Positions 40,942 to 47,940 of a DNA stretch of 64,000 nucleotides are shown here, in pieces; position 1 is the first letter of the stretch; every line of letters begins with the position of its first letter. The notes below the pieces were generated by a model, which was not told where the DNA came from, did not search any database, and worked only from the letters and a program-made list of their open reading frames with translations. The stretch covers positions 3,100,001 through 3,164,000 of the forward strand of contig AP017424.1 in the NCBI GenBank assembly GCA_002355495.1. The letters run 5' to 3'. The DNA comes from Streptomyces laurentii (GTDB lineage: Bacteria > Actinomycetota > Actinomycetes > Streptomycetales > Streptomycetaceae). The translations under genes and the position numbers were made by a program.

Positions 40942-41898
40942 ATGACGGACACTCCGGCACGACTCCTGAATCTGCTGTCGCTCCTCCAGACCCCGCGCGA
41001 GTGGCCCGGCAGCGAACTGGCCGACCGGCTCGACGTCTCGCCGCGCACCATCCGCCGGGACATCGACCGGCTCCGCGACCTCGGCTACCCCGTCGAGGCG
41101 ACCAAGGGAGCACTCGGCGGCTACCGGCTCGTCGCCGGCACCGCCATGCCCCCGCTCCTCCTCGACGACGAGGAGGCCGTGGCCATCGCCGTCGGGCTGC
41201 GGGCCGGGGCGGGGCACGCCATCGAAGGCGTGGAGGAGGCGTCCGTACGCGCCCTCGCCAAACTGGAACAGGTCCTCCCGTCCCGCCTCCGGCACCGCGT
41301 CTCCACCCTCCAGAACGCCACGATCCCGCTCACCCGCGGCGACGGCGCCACCGTCGCGCCGCAGACGCTCACCACGCTCGCCGGCGCGGTCACCGGGCAG
41401 GAACGGCTGCGGTTCGGGTACCGGGCGGGCGACGGCGCCGAGACGAAGCGGCTCGTCGAGCCGTACCGGCTCGTGTCCACCGGGCGGCGCTGGTACCTCG
41501 TCGCGTACGACCTCGGGCGCGACGACTGGCGGACCTTCCGCGTCGACCGGGTCAGCGACCCCTTCCCGACCGGCGCGCGCTACACGCCGCGGGAGCTGCC
41601 CGCGGGGGACGTGGCCGAGTTCATGACGCGCTCCATGTCACGGGCGCAGCCGGAACTGGAGCTGGACGTGACGTTCGAGGCGCCGGTGGAGGTGGTGGCG
41701 GCGCGGTTGCCGGCGCACCTGGTGCCGGTGGCGGAGGGGGAAGGGCGGTGCCGGCTGCGGGTGCGGACGGTGGATTCGGCGGAGTGGCTGGTGGCGCGGT
41801 TGGCGATGGTGGAGGTGGGGTTTCGGGTGCATGGGCCGGAGTCGTTGGTGGGGTACGTGAGGGAGGTGGCGGGTCGGTTGGGGGCGTCTGTGGGGTGA
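40942..41898 (+). CDS. YafY-type HTH/WYL-domain regulator
   Basis: This is a 318-residue protein. Its N-terminal DeoR-like winged helix (RLLNLLSLLQTPREWPGSELADRLDVSPRTIRRDIDRL) is followed by the WYL domain (RRWYLVAYDLGRDDWRTFRVDRV, containing the W-Y-L signature) and a C-terminal WCX-type domain. These proteins sense small ligands and regulate neighbours. ATG 40942 has GGAG only two bases upstream, which is very close. The last 100 codons are unusually G-rich. It is divergent from the DHA2 pump. Confidence 0.9.
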   Translation: MTDTPARLLNLLSLLQTPREWPGSELADRLDVSPRTIRRDIDRLRDLGYPVEATKGALGGYRLVAGTAMPPLLLDDEEAVAIAVGLRAGAGHAIEGVEEASVRALAKLEQVLPSRLRHRVSTLQNATIPLTRGDGATVAPQTLTTLAGAVTGQERLRFGYRAGDGAETKRLVEPYRLVSTGRRWYLVAYDLGRDDWRTFRVDRVSDPFPTGARYTPRELPAGDVAEFMTRSMSRAQPELELDVTFEAPVEVVAARLPAHLVPVAEGEGRCRLRVRTVDSAEWLVARLAMVEVGFRVHGPESLVGYVREVAGRLGASVG

Positions 41899-41984
41899 GA
41901 GGTGCGGGGTGAGGGGTGAGGGGTGCGGGTCCGGGGCCACTTTCCGGCCTGTGGGGGGGGAAAGGGGTGGGGAGGAGAGGGCAC

Positions 41985-42017
41985 GAAAAAAGCCCCCTCC
42001 CTGGCGGAGGGGGCTTT
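41985..42017 (-). terminator. Intrinsic terminator of the sigma-factor gene
   Basis: A 12-bp stem (AAAGCCCCCTCC against GGAGGGGGCTTT, 41989-42000 and 42006-42017) with loop CTGGC is followed on the minus strand by a run of six T (to 41985). This is a textbook rho-independent terminator 11 bases past the sigma stop codon. It may also stop the rightward WYL transcript. Confidence 0.92.
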
Positions 42018-42027
42018 CTCATGCGGC

Positions 42028-43029
42028 TCACGCTACGGCGTCGAAGCCTGTGTCGTGGGCCATCTTCTTCAGTTCCAGGAGGGCGTGCTTCTCGATCTGG
42101 CGGATGCGTTCGCGGGTGAGGCCGTGTTCCTTGCCGACCTCGGTGAGGGTGCGTTCGCGGCCGTCCTCGATGCCGTAGCGCATCCGGATGATGGAGGCGG
42201 TGCGGTGGTCGAGCTTGTCGATCAGGTCGTCCAGTTCCTCGCTGCGCAGGAGGGTGAGGACGGACTGCTCCGGCGTGACCGCCGAGGTGTCCTCCAGCAG
42301 GTCGCCGAACTGCGTCTCGCCCTCGTCGTCGACCGACATGTTGAGCGACACCGGGTCGCGCGCCCAGTCCAGGACGTCCGTGACGCGTTCCGGGGTGGAG
42401 CCCAGTTCGGTGGCGATCTCGGCGGGCTCCGGCTCGCGGCCGTGCTCGCGGTTGAACTCGCGCTGGACGCGGCGGATCCGGCCGAGCTCCTCCACCAGGT
42501 GGACGGGGAGCCGGATGGTGCGGGACTGGTCGGCTATGGAGCGGGTGATGGCCTGGCGGATCCACCACGTGGCGTACGTGGAGAACTTGAAGCCCTTCGC
42601 GTAGTCGAACTTCTCGACCGCGCGCACCAGGCCCGCGTTGCCCTCCTGGATCAGGTCGAGCAGCGGCAGGCCGCTGCGCGGGTAGCGGCGGGCGACGGCG
42701 ACGACGAGGCGGAGGTTGGACTTGATGAAGAGGTCCTTGGCGCGCTCGCCCTCGGCGACCAGCGCCTCCAGCTCCTCGCGGGAGGCTCCGCCGGCCTTGG
42801 TCTCCACCTCGCCGTCGAGGATCTGCCGGGCGTAGACGCCCGCCTCGATGGTCTGGGAGAGTTCGACTTCCTTGGCGGCGTCGAGCAGGGGCGTACGCGC
42901 GATCTCGTCGAGGTACATGCCGACCAGGTCGCGGTCGGCGATCTCCCCGCCCACGACGCGAACGCTGCTGGCCCGGCCGGCTCCGCTCTTGGCGGAGGAC
43001 TGACGACGGGCGACGGCACGGGTTGCCAT
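42028..43029 (-). CDS. hrdD: Principal-like sigma factor HrdD (sigma-70 group 2)
   Basis: This is a 333-residue sigma factor. Region 1.2 is DRDLVGMYLDEIARTPLLD. Region 2 has SNLRLVVAVARRYPRSGLPLLDLIQEGNAGLVRAVEKFDY and FSTYATWWIRQAITRSIADQ (the -10 recognition helix). Region 3 is LGRIRRVQREF, and region 4.2 is LTEVGKEHGLTRERIRQIEKHAL. Length and MATRAVARRQS start match HrdD of S. coelicolor. ATG 43027-43029 has AAGGGAG upstream. A sigma-R-type promoter lies 62 bases before the start, as reported for hrdD in S. coelicolor. It is non-essential in S. coelicolor and overlaps HrdB in promoter recognition. Confidence 0.92.
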   Translation of the reverse strand: MATRAVARRQSSAKSGAGRASSVRVVGGEIADRDLVGMYLDEIARTPLLDAAKEVELSQTIEAGVYARQILDGEVETKAGGASREELEALVAEGERAKDLFIKSNLRLVVAVARRYPRSGLPLLDLIQEGNAGLVRAVEKFDYAKGFKFSTYATWWIRQAITRSIADQSRTIRLPVHLVEELGRIRRVQREFNREHGREPEPAEIATELGSTPERVTDVLDWARDPVSLNMSVDDEGETQFGDLLEDTSAVTPEQSVLTLLRSEELDDLIDKLDHRTASIIRMRYGIEDGRERTLTEVGKEHGLTRERIRQIEKHALLELKKMAHDTGFDAVA

Positions 43030-43090
43030 GCGTGCTCCCTTGCTGAGTAGGTCGCGACACCTTTTCGGGTGCCCTGCATCCGACGGAAAC

Positions 43091-43116
43091 AACGACTGGA
43101 ATCAGGACAGAATTCC
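43091..43116 (-). promoter_or_regulatory. Sigma-R-type promoter of hrdD
   Basis: On the minus strand GGAAT (43116-43112) and GTT (43093-43091) are separated by exactly 18 bases, the sigma-R consensus. Expected transcription start is near 43083, giving a leader of about 54 bases to the ATG. In S. coelicolor hrdD is a known sigma-R target. Confidence 0.75.
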
Positions 43117-43230
43117 CACCCGGCACAGGATTTTCGTGATCATGCAGTATCCTGCGCCGCCGTCGCGTCGTCGGGAGGGCGGAGGGAGGGGGGCCCGGAA
43201 GCCACGGACGCGCAGGTCAGGGCCTGAGTG

Positions 43231-43250
43231 AAGGGGGTTTTCGCCCCCTT
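43231..43250 (-). terminator. Short symmetric hairpin downstream of the dioxygenase gene
   Basis: AAGGGGG (43231-43237) and CCCCCTT (43244-43250) flank TTTTCG. It is 128 bases past the dioxygenase stop on the leftward strand and before the hrdD promoter. Confidence 0.5.
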
Positions 43251-43377
43251 GACGAAGATCCGCGACGCTGGGCTGGTGAGACCTCGGTCACATCACTGGA
43301 GTAGCGGCCTCCGGATTCCGTTCCCGCCGTGAAGACGACCTGGGCCGCCGCCGGGTTGCTCAGGGCACGCGCGACGG

Positions 43378-44193
43378 TCAGCCGAACTGGACCGAGCGCT
43401 TCGCCAGGCCCATCCAGAAGCCGTCGATGACGCTGCGCTGCTCGTCGAGGTCGCCGGCCGCGTCCGCCGCGCCCATGGCGACGAAGAGCGGGGCGAAGTG
43501 CTCGGTGCGCGGGTGGGCGAGGCGGCCGGAGGGGGACTTGTGTTCGAAATCGAGCAGGGCGTCGACGTCCTGCGCGGCGAGCGCCTCGTGGCCCCAGGCG
43601 TCGAACTCGACGGACCAGCCGGGCACGCCCGCGTGCCGCAGGGCGGCCAGGTTGTGGGTGAAGAAGCCGCTGCCGACGATCAGCACGCCCTCGTCGCGCA
43701 GCGGGGCCAGCTTGCGGCCGATGTCCATGAGGCGGCGCGGGTCGAGGGTGGGCAGGGAGATCTGGAGGACGGGGATGTCGGCGTCCGGGTACATCTCGAC
43801 GAGCGGCACGTACGCGCCGTGGTCGAGGCCCCGGTCGGGCGTGTCCTGCACGGGCGAGCCGGGGGCGCGCAGCAGCTTGCGGACGGACTCGGCGAGCGCC
43901 GGCGCGCCCGGGGCCGCGTACCGCACGCGGTAGTAGCGCTCGGGGAAGCCCCAGAAGTCGTAGACGAGCGGCACGGTCTCGGTGGCGCCGAGGGCCAGCG
44001 GGGCCTCCTCCCAGTGCGCGGAGACCATGAGGACGGCTTTGGGGCGGGGCAGGCCGGCCGACCAGGCGGCCAGCTGGCCCGGCCAGACGGCGTCGTCGGC
44101 GAGCGGCGGGGCGCCGTGTGAGAGATAGAGGGCCGGCATCCGGGCGGGGGCCGGGGTGGGGTGGTCGAGCGTGGTGCCGGTGGCTGCGTCCAT
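43378..44193 (-). CDS. Class III extradiol dioxygenase (LigB/DODA family)
   Basis: This is a 271-residue non-haem iron enzyme of the 4,5-DOPA-dioxygenase group. Motifs in order are LYLSHGAPPL (His ligand near residue 27), MVSAHWEE (second His), GLDHGAYVPLVEMYPDADIPVLQISL (third His region), and GSGFFTHNLAAL plus the late HFAPLFVAMGA. ATG 44191-44193 has GGAGG upstream. E. coli YgiD-type relatives open catechol rings. It is divergent from a MarR gene with two matching palindromes between them, so aromatic-compound sensing is a fair guess. Confidence 0.9.
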   Translation of the reverse strand: MDAATGTTLDHPTPAPARMPALYLSHGAPPLADDAVWPGQLAAWSAGLPRPKAVLMVSAHWEEAPLALGATETVPLVYDFWGFPERYYRVRYAAPGAPALAESVRKLLRAPGSPVQDTPDRGLDHGAYVPLVEMYPDADIPVLQISLPTLDPRRLMDIGRKLAPLRDEGVLIVGSGFFTHNLAALRHAGVPGWSVEFDAWGHEALAAQDVDALLDFEHKSPSGRLAHPRTEHFAPLFVAMGAADAAGDLDEQRSVIDGFWMGLAKRSVQFG

Positions 44194-44249
44194 GGCGGGC
44201 CTCCGCCTCCTTGGGTGACGGGTTCGGGCCGGGGGGCCTTCGAAGTTCT

Positions 44250-44304
44250 CTTGAAAGTTCAAGCTTTCTGCTCAGCTTAGACCTGATCTAGTTCAACTTT
44301 CAAG
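44250..44304. promoter_or_regulatory. Twin MarR-type operators (CTTGAAAGTT)
   Basis: CTTGAAAGTTCAAG (44250-44263) is an almost perfect palindrome. At 44291-44304 GTTCAACTTTCAAG is its near-exact reverse copy (CTTGAAAGTTGAAC). Centres are 41 bases apart, four helical turns. Both lie in the AT-rich gap between the divergent dioxygenase and MarR genes and likely bind the MarR protein. Confidence 0.75.
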
Positions 44305-44325
44305 GATTGGTCGTAGCATGGGGCC

Positions 44326-44814
44326 ATGACCGAACCCCGTTGGCTCAGTGACGAGGAACAGTGCGTCTGGCGTTCCTACCTCCACGCCACCACCCTCCTG
44401 GAGGACCATCTCGACCGCCAGCTGCAGCGCGACGCCGGGATGCCGCACCTCTACTACGCGCTGCTCGTCCAGCTCTCCCAGGCGCCGCGGCGCCGGCTGC
44501 GGATGACCGAGCTGGCCAAGGACGCGAAGATCACCCGGTCCCGGCTCTCGCACGCGATCGCCCGCCTGGAGAAGAACGGCTGGGTCGCCCGCGAGACCTG
44601 CCCCTCCGACAAGCGCGGCCAGTTCGCCGCGCTGACCGACGAGGGGGCCGAGGTGCTGCGCCGGACCGCGCCCGGGCACGTCGGGGCCGTACGGCAGGCG
44701 CTCTTCGACCGGCTCACGCCGGAGCAGGCCGAGCAGCTCGGCGCGATCATGCGGTCCGTCGCCGAGGGACTCCAGCCCGAGGGCCCGGACGCCGATCTGC
44801 CCTGGCTGCGCTGA
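44326..44814 (+). CDS. MarR-family regulator
   Basis: This is a 162-residue winged-helix repressor. It has WRSYLHATTLLEDHLDRQL (dimer helix), HLYYALLVQLSQAPRRRLRMTELAKDAKITRSRLSHAIARLEKNGWVARE (HTH) and the wing with CPSDKRGQFAALTDEG (the D-x-R-G-x motif). A single Cys sits just before the wing in ETCPSDKRG, a position used for redox sensing in some MarR proteins. It is divergent from the extradiol dioxygenase with paired operators. Likely represses both by a phenolic ligand or oxidation; which one is not shown. Confidence 0.92.
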   Translation: MTEPRWLSDEEQCVWRSYLHATTLLEDHLDRQLQRDAGMPHLYYALLVQLSQAPRRRLRMTELAKDAKITRSRLSHAIARLEKNGWVARETCPSDKRGQFAALTDEGAEVLRRTAPGHVGAVRQALFDRLTPEQAEQLGAIMRSVAEGLQPEGPDADLPWLR

Positions 44815-45022
44815 CCGGCTCCCCTGCCCACGCCGGCTCCCGCGCCCCGTCCCGTATCGCCCGGTCGGCCCACCCCGCGCGCGTACCGGGCCCCCGCGTC
44901 ACAGGCTGATCGAAGCGCCGCGTCGTCCGCGGCGCCCGCGGCGCACGCGCGTCCCGCACACCCCGGAGCTCCCGCACGCGCGGCCCGCGGTCGACCGTCT
45001 GTGACAGGCGAGAGGCGACCGG

Positions 45023-46297
45023 ATGCAGGACACCCGCCGTCGGATACGCAGACCCGTCGTCCTGGCCTCGGCGGCCACGCTCGCGCTCGCCGCCCTCGCG
45101 ACGGCCAGCGCCACCCTGCCCGGCCCGGCCCCCGCCTCCGCGGGGCCGGTGGCCACCGGGCACGGGAAGGAGTCGCTGGTGCCGTGCCGGATCGCCACGA
45201 CGATGGGTGTGCAGATGTCGGAAGGGGTGCCCACCGCACCCGGTTACGTGCACTCCACCGGGTCCGTACGGGCCCTCAGCCTGATGGTCGACTTCCCGGA
45301 CGCGCCCGGGCAGGGCACGGCGATGAGCCGCTTCCGCGAGTTCTTCCCGCAGACCGCCCAGTGGTTCGAGGTCAGCTCCTACGGCCGGCTGCACTACCGC
45401 GCCGAGGCCCCGATACCCGACTGGCTGCGGATGCCCCACCCCTTCTCGTCGTACGCGGTCGGGCGCGGCTCCCCCTACGAGCCGGGCTACCGCACGCTCG
45501 TCGAGGACATCGTGAAGGCGGCCGACGGGCGGGTGGACTTCAGCGCGTACGACCTGGTCAACGTGCTCGTCACACCGAACGCCGGGCCGTCCGCCCTGGA
45601 CACCGTCCTGTCCGTCACCTTCTCCGGCAACGAGGAGGCGCCCTACGCCGACGGGGTCGCGCTGTCCAACACGTCCTTCGTCTACAGCCGGCAGGACGAC
45701 GGCTCCGGCGCGTACGGCAAGACCGGCTACCGCGTGCTGCCGCACGAGAACGGCCATGTCTTCGGGCTGCCCGACCTCTACACGCCGGACGGCGGCGGCA
45801 CTGTCGGGCACTGGGACATCATGTCGGAGGACTGGGGGGCCAACAACGACCTGCTGGGCTGGCACAAGTGGAAGCTCGGCTGGCTCGACAACGACCAGGT
45901 GCACTGCGCCGCCCGGCCCGGCGACTTCGCGTACACGCTGACCCCGCTGGCCGTCGAGGGCGGCCCCAAGCTGATCTTCGTGCCGCTCTCCGCCACCTCC
46001 GGGTACGCGGTCGAGGTGCGCACCCGCGGGGGCAACGACGAGGCGGTCTGCAAGCCCGGCGTCCTCGTCTACCGGGTCGACACGGACGTGGACACCGGGC
46101 ACGGGCCGGTCACCGTCACCGACAGCACCCACGGCAGCGCCGGCTGCACGCGGCGGCCCAACGTCCACGCGGAGCTGTCGGACGCCCCGTACGGGCCGGG
46201 CGAGTCCTTCGTCGACCGGACCGACGGCGTCCGGATCACCGTCCTCGACAAGGACGAGGAGTCGGGCGGCTACCGGGTCCGGGTGAGCCGGCGCTGA
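45023..46297 (+). CDS. Secreted M6-family metalloprotease
   Basis: This is a 424-residue protein with a Sec signal peptide (MQDTRRRIRRP, a hydrophobic core VVLASAATLALAALATASA, and a cut near PASAGP). The zinc site is H241-E-N-G-H245 followed by GLPDLY (HExxHxxGxxD type) and a Met-turn DIMSEDW. Four other Cys could form disulfides. GAGAGG lies 7 bases before ATG 45023. The family includes immune-inhibitor-A-like enzymes; in Streptomyces they are extracellular proteases. The gene stands alone and converges with a TetR gene. Confidence 0.92.
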   Translation: MQDTRRRIRRPVVLASAATLALAALATASATLPGPAPASAGPVATGHGKESLVPCRIATTMGVQMSEGVPTAPGYVHSTGSVRALSLMVDFPDAPGQGTAMSRFREFFPQTAQWFEVSSYGRLHYRAEAPIPDWLRMPHPFSSYAVGRGSPYEPGYRTLVEDIVKAADGRVDFSAYDLVNVLVTPNAGPSALDTVLSVTFSGNEEAPYADGVALSNTSFVYSRQDDGSGAYGKTGYRVLPHENGHVFGLPDLYTPDGGGTVGHWDIMSEDWGANNDLLGWHKWKLGWLDNDQVHCAARPGDFAYTLTPLAVEGGPKLIFVPLSATSGYAVEVRTRGGNDEAVCKPGVLVYRVDTDVDTGHGPVTVTDSTHGSAGCTRRPNVHAELSDAPYGPGESFVDRTDGVRITVLDKDEESGGYRVRVSRR

Positions 46298-46391
46298 TCC
46301 CCGGGCCGTCTCCGGGGTACGCGTCAGGGTGTGCGGATCGGGGTGACCGGATCAGGGGATCGGGGTGTACGGACGGGCCTTCCGGCCTACG

Positions 46392-47078
46392 TCAGACCTC
46401 GCCACCCACCGTGACCGCCACCGGCCGGGGGTGGAGCGGCTCCGTCCCCCGCGCCCCCGCGGCCACGAAGAGCCCGGCCCGGGCCGCGCCCACCACGCGG
46501 GGCAGCAGGAGCGCCCAGAACCGGGTCAGCGGGGCCCCCTCCAGCCAGCGCGGGTCCTGGGTGCCGAGGACCGCGTGCCCGGTGGCGACCGCGACGACCG
46601 TCTCGGTCACCTCCTCGGCCGTCACGTCCGGCGCCAGCTGGCCCTCGCGCTCGGCCCGGGCGACGACGGACTCGACCCAGCCGCACCACAGCCGCCGCAG
46701 ATCCGTACCGGGGCCGTCGCCCGCGGCGTCGCAGCGGCGGCGGGCCCGGCGGCAGCCGCTCAGCGCGAAGCCGGCCCGCAGGACGGCGTCGCCGCGCAGG
46801 CCCCGGACGAGTTCGTGGCTGGCGTCGATCACCGACTGGAGTGTCGGCGCCTCGCGGTCCCGGATGATCCGGACGAGCCGTTCGGCGGCGGCCGCGACGA
46901 CCGCCTCGGCCAGCTCCACCTTGCTGGGGAAGTGGAAGTTCAGGGCGCCGCTGCTGACCCCGGCCCGGGCGCTGACGGCCGCGAGCGAGGCGACGTCGAA
47001 GCCGTCCCGGTCGAAGAGCGCGGCCGCCGACTCGACGAGGGCGTCGCGCGTCCGTACCGCCCGCATCTGCCTGGCCAA
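46392..47078 (-). CDS. ArpA-like TetR regulator (gamma-butyrolactone-receptor family), second copy
   Basis: This is a 228-residue protein beginning LARQMRAVRTRDALVESAAALFDRDGF, the characteristic MARQ-RA-x-TR opening of ScbR/ArpA-type receptors. The HTH is SLAAVSARAGVSSGALNFHFPSKVELAEAV. The ligand half has RRLWCGWVESVVARAEREGQL and CSGCRR-like cysteines. A TTG start at 47076-47078 is chosen because GGAG precedes it and it restores the family N-terminus. Among receptor relatives, those lacking a partner synthase often bind antibiotics (pseudo-receptors). It lies 116 bases downstream of the first copy. Confidence 0.85.
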   Translation of the reverse strand: MARQMRAVRTRDALVESAAALFDRDGFDVASLAAVSARAGVSSGALNFHFPSKVELAEAVVAAAAERLVRIIRDREAPTLQSVIDASHELVRGLRGDAVLRAGFALSGCRRARRRCDAAGDGPGTDLRRLWCGWVESVVARAEREGQLAPDVTAEEVTETVVAVATGHAVLGTQDPRWLEGAPLTRFWALLLPRVVGAARAGLFVAAGARGTEPLHPRPVAVTVGGEV

Positions 47079-47139
47079 GAGGTCTCCGTCACCACGCCGT
47101 TGGGGATGCCCACGCCTTCGTGGCACATGTCGCGCACTG

Positions 47140-47160
47140 TAACAAACCGCCCCAGTCGCC
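47140..47160 (-). promoter_or_regulatory. ARE-like half-site upstream of the second receptor gene
   Basis: The string ACAAACCGC (within 47142-47150), AT-rich on its left, matches one half of the autoregulatory elements bound by gamma-butyrolactone receptors (ACAAACCG...CGGTTTGT). The second half is poorly conserved. It lies about 65 bases before the 46392-47078 start codon, in position for control by either receptor. Confidence 0.4.
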
Positions 47161-47194
47161 TCCGGCCTCGGAGAACCCGATTTCTGACACCTCG

Positions 47195-47884
47195 TCACTC
47201 GCTCGCGGGGGCCGGGGCCGGCGGGCGGGTGCCGCCGGCCCGCAGGGCCTCCTCGTAGGCGGGCCACGCGCGGGACGGGGAGAAGTCGAGGCGGACGAGG
47301 ACGCCCGGGACGGCGACGGAACTCATGGTCGTCCGCATCAGGTCCGAGACCCGCTCGACCATGTCGGCGTGCCCCGTCATGATCTTGGAGAGCACCTGCA
47401 CGCCGATGAAGGAGGCCGTGAACAGGTGGGCCATGGCGGGGATGTCCACGTGCGGCAACAGCTCGCCGGCCGCCCGGGCGCGGGTGAACACCTCCGCCGT
47501 GCGGTCGATCCAGCCGCGCATCGGGATCCGCCGGTCGAGGCCGTCGTGCGGCGAGCCCTGGTCCACCGTGAGCCGCACGCTGCCGCGCACCAACGGATCT
47601 GCGACCCGCAGGAGATGGGCCAGGACCAGGGCCTCGTCGGTGAGGGTCTGGAGCAGCAGCGGCCGCGGCGGCACCGGCGGGAGCATCGCGATCTGGGCGG
47701 CGAGGACCTCCTGAGCCAGCTCCTCCTTGGACGTGAAGTGGAAGTACAGGGCGCCTTTGGTGACACCGCAGCGCCGCAGCACCTCCGCGATCGTCGCCGC
47801 CTCGTAGCCGACCTCGTCGAACAGTCCCGCCGCGGCCAGCAGGATCTTCTGCCGTGTGCGGATGGCCCGTTCCTGTCGTGCCAC
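47195..47884 (-). CDS. ArpA-like TetR regulator (gamma-butyrolactone-receptor family), first copy
   Basis: This is a 229-residue protein starting VARQERAIRTRQKILLAAAGLFDEVGY. The HTH reads TIAEVLRRCGVTKGALYFHFTSKEELAQEVL, very close to ArpA/ScbR. The ligand domain has LVRGSVRLTVDQGSP and MRGWIDRTAEVF, typical of true receptors. GTG 47882-47884 has GGGAGG 7 bases upstream. No AfsA-type synthase is in the window, so the ligand source would be elsewhere. Followed on the same strand by a second receptor-like gene. Confidence 0.9.
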   Translation of the reverse strand: MARQERAIRTRQKILLAAAGLFDEVGYEAATIAEVLRRCGVTKGALYFHFTSKEELAQEVLAAQIAMLPPVPPRPLLLQTLTDEALVLAHLLRVADPLVRGSVRLTVDQGSPHDGLDRRIPMRGWIDRTAEVFTRARAAGELLPHVDIPAMAHLFTASFIGVQVLSKIMTGHADMVERVSDLMRTTMSSVAVPGVLVRLDFSPSRAWPAYEEALRAGGTRPPAPAPASE

Positions 47885-47940
47885 TGCGCCGCCTCCCCTC
47901 CGTACCTCACGGTCGGGAGACACGATAAGGCCACCGGCTG

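Larger units (their letters stand above)
43030..43377. other. hrdD leader and gap to the dioxygenase gene
   Basis: These 348 bases contain the hrdD promoter region (right up to about 43120), an AT-richer segment near 43125-43155, the LigB-side terminator at 43231-43250 and otherwise no supportable gene. Confidence 0.5.
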
